Shown here: one piece after another, positions 6,515 to 7,487 of the stretch
How positions within the stretch are numbered: position 1 is the stretch's first letter
Layout of the letters: every line of letters begins with the position of its first letter
Source: an archaeon
GTDB lineage: Archaea; Nanobdellota; Nanobdellia; Woesearchaeales; JAHJEM01
Direction of reading: 5' to 3'
NCBI GenBank assembly: GCA_020057445.1
Contig: JAGVFV010000120.1
Span: 1-7,487, forward strand
DNA length: 7,487 bases
Translations under genes and position numbers: made by a program
Notes under the pieces: generated by a model
What the model was told of the DNA's origin: nothing
The model's input: only the letters and a program-made list of their open reading frames with translations
Database searches by the model: none

Positions 6515-7264
6515 TTATCCTCGTGAGATAACTCTATTCTCCAGTTGACTGAGCGCGTTTGGATCAACACCTACAAGACGAGTGTACTCGTCCCACTCGC
6601 CGTTGATGCCATTACAGCCGAATGCATACAGCCTATTACCAAGATCGCTAAGTACACACGAACGGCCAGATGTCTCTTTTTCTGGATTCCGAAAGGATAG
6701 TTTCATGGCCTTTATGAATCCATGAGGTTTCATATAGCCGTATCGCTCTTTACCTGCTCTAAACAACATGTCAACGTATGAACCAAGAAGTCCCGGATTT
6801 TCTTGTTCTCGTGCAAGAAATTGCCATTCAGGACTGTCTTTTGCCTCATCAGCATAGAACCCCTCATCCCCTATCTGTGCAATGCGAACAGCAGACAGAT
6901 GGTAACAATCCCTTTCTTGTGATAAAATCTTCCTATCAAGAGCAACTGATCTTTCTGGTGTTAATCTGGTTTGAGGATTGATTTCTCGAATATACTCTGC
7001 GTCAAGTACAATGGCTCCAGATCCATCAGCATTACGAATAAAACCGTCTCCAGAATGCCAATAATCATTACGCCAAAATTCCACATCTGCAGAAGACCAG
7101 ATTCCACCAACTCGATTTTTCATCACTTGCGCCACAGAAATTGGAATTCTATTATCTGCGATTAGGTTTGGCATTGCTTCAGTATATGGTCCGTCAAAGA
7201 ACGCATATGGTTCTCTACGATTTCGAAGAGTCGCTTTTGCAGTGCATCTGAATTTTAAGGCCAT
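6515..7264 (-). CDS. Uncharacterised 249-residue protein, divergent from a TrmB-like regulator
   Basis: I cannot assign a function. The start is taken at 7264 (MALKFRCTAKATLRNRREPY) because GAGGTG lies 6 nt upstream; the frame could extend 15 codons to 7309, but that would cover the ribosome site and the promoter region. The protein looks soluble, with no signal peptide or membrane helix. It is rich in charged and aromatic residues. Notable patches are YAFFDGPYTEAMPNLIADNRIPISVAQVMKNRVGGIW (20-56), a Trp/Tyr-rich FWRNDYWHSGDGF (63-75) followed by IVLDAEYIREINP (85-97), and YMKPHGFIKAMKLSF (177-191). C120, C203 and C217 are scattered and form no CxxC. DNA here is AT-richer than in nrdDG, suggesting accessory or recently acquired content. 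The divergent TrmB-like gene is the likely regulator. The layout resembles an archaeal lineage-restricted family, but I could not verify that. Confidence 0.8.
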   Translation of the reverse strand: MALKFRCTAKATLRNRREPYAFFDGPYTEAMPNLIADNRIPISVAQVMKNRVGGIWSSADVEFWRNDYWHSGDGFIRNADGSGAIVLDAEYIREINPQTRLTPERSVALDRKILSQERDCYHLSAVRIAQIGDEGFYADEAKDSPEWQFLAREQENPGLLGSYVDMLFRAGKERYGYMKPHGFIKAMKLSFRNPEKETSGRSCVLSDLGNRLYAFGCNGINGEWDEYTRLVGVDPNALSQLENRVISRG

Positions 7265-7270
7265 TTTCTT

Positions 7271-7276
7271 CACCTC
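7271..7276 (-). promoter_or_regulatory. Shine-Dalgarno GAGGTG of the 249-residue gene
   Basis: On the minus strand GAGGTG is followed by AAGAAA and the ATG at 7264. It is a near-perfect match to the 16S anti-Shine-Dalgarno and fixes the start at 7264 in preference to the ATG at 7309. Confidence 0.7.
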
Positions 7277-7295
7277 TTTTTGTATTAACCAATAA

Positions 7296-7309
7296 GTGGT
7301 AATTATCAC
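7296..7309. promoter_or_regulatory. Near-palindrome GTGGTAATTATCAC, candidate operator
   Basis: The 14-bp site is symmetrical except for one mismatched pair (GTGRTAATTAYCAC). It lies between the probable TATA region and the probable transcript start of the 249-residue gene, where a bound regulator would block transcription. The divergent TrmB-like protein is an obvious candidate ligand, by inference only. Confidence 0.4.
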
Positions 7310-7314
7310 AATAA

Positions 7315-7328
7315 CTATAATAATTTAA
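7315..7328 (-). promoter_or_regulatory. Probable TATA region of the 249-residue gene
   Basis: On the minus strand the run TTAAATTATTATAG contains two overlapping TATA-like octamers (TTAAATTA and TTATTATA). Either places the transcript start at about 7292-7298, giving a leader of roughly 28-34 nt that carries the Shine-Dalgarno. The exact box is ambiguous. Confidence 0.4.
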
Positions 7329-7332
7329 TCTC

Positions 7333-7344
7333 CCCCTAAAGGGG
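7333..7344. promoter_or_regulatory. Palindrome CCCCTAAAGGGG between divergent promoters
   Basis: Arms CCCCT and AGGGG flank a central AA. This GC-rich block stands out in an otherwise AT-rich region and is placed upstream of both TATA boxes, 14 bp from the one at 7359 and 4 bp from the one ending at 7328. That suits an activator or dual-control site. As RNA it would be only a 5-bp hairpin. Confidence 0.4.
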
Positions 7345-7358
7345 ATACTATAGAAACA

Positions 7359-7366
7359 TTTATTAA
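7359..7366 (+). promoter_or_regulatory. TATA box of the trmB-like gene (leaderless)
   Basis: TTTATTAA preceded by GAAACA. The centre (7362.5) is 26.5 nt before the A of ATG 7389, predicting a leaderless transcript. Confidence 0.55.
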
Positions 7367-7388
7367 CTCCAAGCACGATGAATTTTTT

Positions 7389-7487
7389 ATGGATGAGCGC
7401 ATCTTCGAAAAAATCGGCCTAGTTAAAGGAGAGATCAAGGTTTACCTTGCTCTCACACGACTTGGAGAAAGTACAATCACCAATATC
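7389..7487 (+). CDS. TrmB-like transcriptional regulator, N-terminal part, cut by the right edge
   Basis: Only the first 33 codons are present: MDERIFEKIGLVKGEIKVYL followed by ALTRLGESTITNI. This matches the opening of the TrmB-type winged-helix domain (pattern LGLT..EAKVYLALLKLGEATASEIA), in which helix 1 carries the KVYLAL core and the next helix begins the helix-turn-helix. Such proteins bind palindromic DNA at archaeal promoters as repressors or activators; full-length members often carry a C-terminal sugar or effector domain, which cannot be seen here. The ATG at 7389 is the first base of the predicted leaderless message. The gene is divergent from the 249-residue gene, with two palindromes between them, so it probably controls that gene and itself. 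A short single-domain HTH protein is the alternative. Confidence 0.75.
   Translation, partial: MDERIFEKIGLVKGEIKVYLALTRLGESTITNI

Noticed and set aside
7265..7309. Longer N-terminus (MIITTYWLIQKEVKK) for the 249-residue protein
   Set aside because: It would begin at the candidate operator and put the strong Shine-Dalgarno inside the coding region. The ATG at 7264 with GAGGTG 6 nt upstream is much better supported.
7331..7345. TCCCC-CTAAA-GGGGA as an intrinsic terminator
   Set aside because: It has no T tract on either side in a useful position and lies upstream of two divergent promoters, so an operator role is more sensible.
1..7487. tRNA or rRNA genes, CRISPR arrays, insertion sequences and attachment sites
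   Set aside because: I read the spacers on both strands and saw no tRNA T-arm pattern, no spaced direct repeats, no transposase and no terminal inverted repeats.

Overview
The window reads as archaeal DNA. AT-rich TATA boxes with A-rich (BRE-like) sequence just upstream sit at a fixed distance from start codons. Five of the eight genes (the left-edge gene, herA, the 114-residue gene, the Nudix gene and the trmB-like gene) have the TATA centre 25.5-26.5 nt before the first base of the ATG, so their mRNAs should be leaderless. Shine-Dalgarno sequences appear where leaderless initiation cannot apply: inside the nrdDG operon and on the gene at 6515-7264. A HerA-type ATPase, an archaeal-type NrdD/NrdG pair and a TrmB-like regulator agree with this. 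An anaerobe or facultative anaerobe is implied by the class III ribonucleotide reductase. An uncultivated or DPANN-like archaeon is possible, but I cannot assign a lineage.

Layout from left to right: (1) the 5' part of an unrecognised minus-strand gene running off the left edge (1-247); (2) a divergent 144-bp promoter region with a 6+7+6 inverted repeat; (3) a HerA-like hexameric ATPase gene (392-2326) that stands alone, without nurA, rad50 or mre11 in view; (4) a small gene of unknown function (2420-2764) whose stop codon directly abuts the stop codon of (5) a convergent Nudix hydrolase gene (2765-3307, minus); (6) a 269-bp non-coding region with the nrdD promoter; (7) the nrdD-nrdG operon (3577-6347), overlapping by ATGA and preceded by a Shine-Dalgarno sequence for nrdG; (8) a 167-bp spacer with T-rich terminator-like tracts; (9) an unrecognised 249-residue gene on the minus strand (6515-7264), divergent from (10) a TrmB-like transcriptional regulator cut off by the right edge (7389-7487). 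Two short palindromes lie between these last two promoters.

How the genes work together: NrdG uses S-adenosylmethionine and a 4Fe-4S cluster to put a glycyl radical on NrdD, which then makes dNTPs without oxygen. The Nudix enzyme and HerA may also serve nucleotide and DNA metabolism, but no operon links them. The most interesting part for new biology is the right end: an AT-richer pair made of an uncharacterised protein and a divergent TrmB-like regulator with candidate operators placed over the promoters. The rest is mostly ordinary housekeeping content, and I see no mobile element, CRISPR array, tRNA or rRNA.
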